Under the pieces are notes generated by a model. The model worked only from the letters and a program-made list of their open reading frames with translations. It made no database searches and was not told where the DNA came from. 6,736 bases of DNA from Promethearchaeota archaeon (GTDB taxonomy: Archaea > Asgardarchaeota > Lokiarchaeia > Sigynarchaeales > SOKP01), in assembly GCA_019894735.1 (NCBI GenBank), contig JAGXOB010000014.1, positions 25,178-31,913 of the forward strand, given 5' to 3'. Position numbers and translations under genes: made by a program. Numbering within the stretch: position 1 is the first letter of the stretch; each line of letters starts with the position of its first letter. Below are positions 5,596 to 6,736 of this stretch, piece by piece.

Positions 5596-6736
5596 CTAAG
5601 GTGTCAATCGTTCGGGCGTTCTAGGATACATCACAGCTTCTCGAATGTCATCTAGACCACAAATATATGTTATCCAACGAGCTATTCCTAACCCGAATCC
5701 CGCGTGGGGAGGCATTCCAAAATCATATGCAATAAGATGAGATTCAAAAGAAGAAGCATTCAAACCTTTTTCTTCTATAGCATTCTCTAGTTGTATTCTA
5801 TTATGAACTCGAGTGCCTCCAGATGTTAATTCGAGCCACCCCATTTGAAGATCAAACGATTCACTATATTTATCATCTTTTGATGGTTGAATATAAAACG
5901 GTTTAATTGACATTGGCCAATGAGTTATGTAGTAGTATCCTGTTAGTTCTTCTCCTAATTTTCTATACGCTTCTGTCGAGATATCTTCTCCCCATTCAAC
6001 AGTAATTTTATATTTGTTTTCAAGTAATTCAAGAATTTCATCGTACCTATAACGTGGAAAGGGTAATTCTGGAACGATTGTTTTATTCTCCATGTTAATA
6101 GTTTTCAGAGCAGCCATATTATTCTCTCTAATATTCGTTATTACATTATGAACTAATTCTTCTAGTGTTTTTAAAACGTCATACATATCAACAAAGCTCA
6201 TTTCTACATCCAGTGTAAAAATCTCGCAGATGTGTCTTTTAGTGTGACTCTTTTCCGCTCTGAAAGCAGGACCTATTTCAAATACCTTTTCATATACTCC
6301 ACATAATTGTTCTTTATATAATTGAGCAGATTGAACTAAGAATGCCTCTCTATCAAAATACATAATGGGAAATAACTCAGTACCGCCCTCTGTCGCGGAA
6401 CCTATTATATTTGGTGTTGTAACTTCAGTAAAATCTTGTTCTCGTAAAAAACTCCTAGACGATTTTAGGACTTGTCCACGAATCTCAAAAATTGCTTGAT
6501 TTCTTAAGGATCGTAGATCTAAAGCCCGATTATTTAATCTAAGATCAAGTTCTGATATAGTTTCTCCAGTCATATCAATAGGAAGCTTTTCTGGGGTTCT
6601 ATTCAATATTTTTATTTCCGAAGGGATAATTTCAATTCCGCCTGGTGCTGCTTTAAATTCCTTTACCTTTCCTTTTACCATTAAACAGTATTGGTATCCT
6701 AACTTGGCTTTTTCAAATAACTCATTGGGTACAACT
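5596..6736 (-). CDS. aspS: Aspartyl-tRNA synthetase, archaeal type, N-terminus outside the window
   Basis: Class II synthetase that charges tRNA with aspartate. The frame stays open past the ATG at 6681 to the window edge, where VVPNELFEKAKLGYQYCLM continues the OB-fold domain. The true start therefore lies to the right and roughly the first 70-80 residues are missing. The end of the anticodon-binding domain (APGGIEIIPSEI) leads through the hinge to the catalytic domain. Motif 1 is FLREQDFTEVTTP. QLYKEQL has the Lys that contacts aspartate, which argues against AsnRS. Motif 2 is FEIGPAFRAE...KRHICE. The substrate-pocket segment is FDLQMGWLELTSGGTRVH, and GMPPHAGFGLGIARW is motif 3. The chain ends YPRTPERLTP, the usual archaeal AspRS finish. 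Residues that tell tRNA(Asp)-specific from Asp/Asn-nondiscriminating enzymes lie mostly in the missing N-terminal domain. First visible gene of the minus-strand cluster. Confidence 0.95.
   Translation of the reverse strand, partial: VVPNELFEKAKLGYQYCLMVKGKVKEFKAAPGGIEIIPSEIKILNRTPEKLPIDMTGETISELDLRLNNRALDLRSLRNQAIFEIRGQVLKSSRSFLREQDFTEVTTPNIIGSATEGGTELFPIMYFDREAFLVQSAQLYKEQLCGVYEKVFEIGPAFRAEKSHTKRHICEIFTLDVEMSFVDMYDVLKTLEELVHNVITNIRENNMAALKTINMENKTIVPELPFPRYRYDEILELLENKYKITVEWGEDISTEAYRKLGEELTGYYYITHWPMSIKPFYIQPSKDDKYSESFDLQMGWLELTSGGTRVHNRIQLENAIEEKGLNASSFESHLIAYDFGMPPHAGFGLGIARWITYICGLDDIREAVMYPRTPERLTP

Noticed and set aside
6679..6681. ATG at 6681 as the start of aspS
   Set aside because: The preceding 18 in-frame codons continue the OB-fold sequence to the window edge, so this Met is internal.

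Overview
The window looks like AT-rich archaeal DNA, most likely from an Asgard (Promethearchaeota) genome close to Lokiarchaeia. Four things point there. First, a eukaryote-like JAMM/MPN+ metalloprotease resembles Rpn11. Second, the MetAP2-type methionine aminopeptidase, the archaeal-type aspartyl-tRNA synthetase and the Alba protein are archaeal. Third, a short ORF carries an N-terminal domain (starting MKEFKVN and containing QCKYLLL) that I remember from Lokiarchaeota proteins. Fourth, promoters are of the TATA type. The lineage call is from memory of families, not from a search.

Layout. Positions 1-1700 read on the plus strand. They hold a JAMM protease cut by the left window edge, then a separately promoted pair: an Alba-family nucleic-acid-binding protein with an unusually long basic loop, and a 55-residue two-CxxC zinc-ribbon protein that is too short for most gene callers. 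Everything from 1698 to the right edge reads on the minus strand. In transcription order this is aspS (cut by the right edge), map (MetAP2), a nucleotidyltransferase, a ~630 bp stretch without an intact gene, a cyclophilin-like-fold protein, a VTT/DedA-family membrane protein, and a 54-residue orphan N-terminal domain. The stop codons of the two convergent groups abut at 1697/1698.

How the genes may work together. aspS-map-nucleotidyltransferase is a compact same-strand cluster (30 bp and 10 bp gaps), combining tRNA charging, N-terminal Met removal and a nucleotidyl transfer step of unknown substrate. The cyclophilin-like and VTT genes form a second pair (28 bp gap). Alba and the zinc ribbon form a third (9 bp gap). 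The JAMM gene probably belongs to an operon whose rest lies left of the window.

Best leads. These are the long charged helical tail of the Rpn11-like JAMM protein, the Alba/zinc-ribbon pair with a duplicated TATA element, the truncated Lokiarchaeota-type domain, and an 11-A tract at the end of the nucleotidyltransferase. A -1 shift at that tract would add 41 codons of protein-like sequence. I see no CRISPR array, tRNA, rRNA or insertion sequence, and nothing that convincingly amounts to a complete new system.
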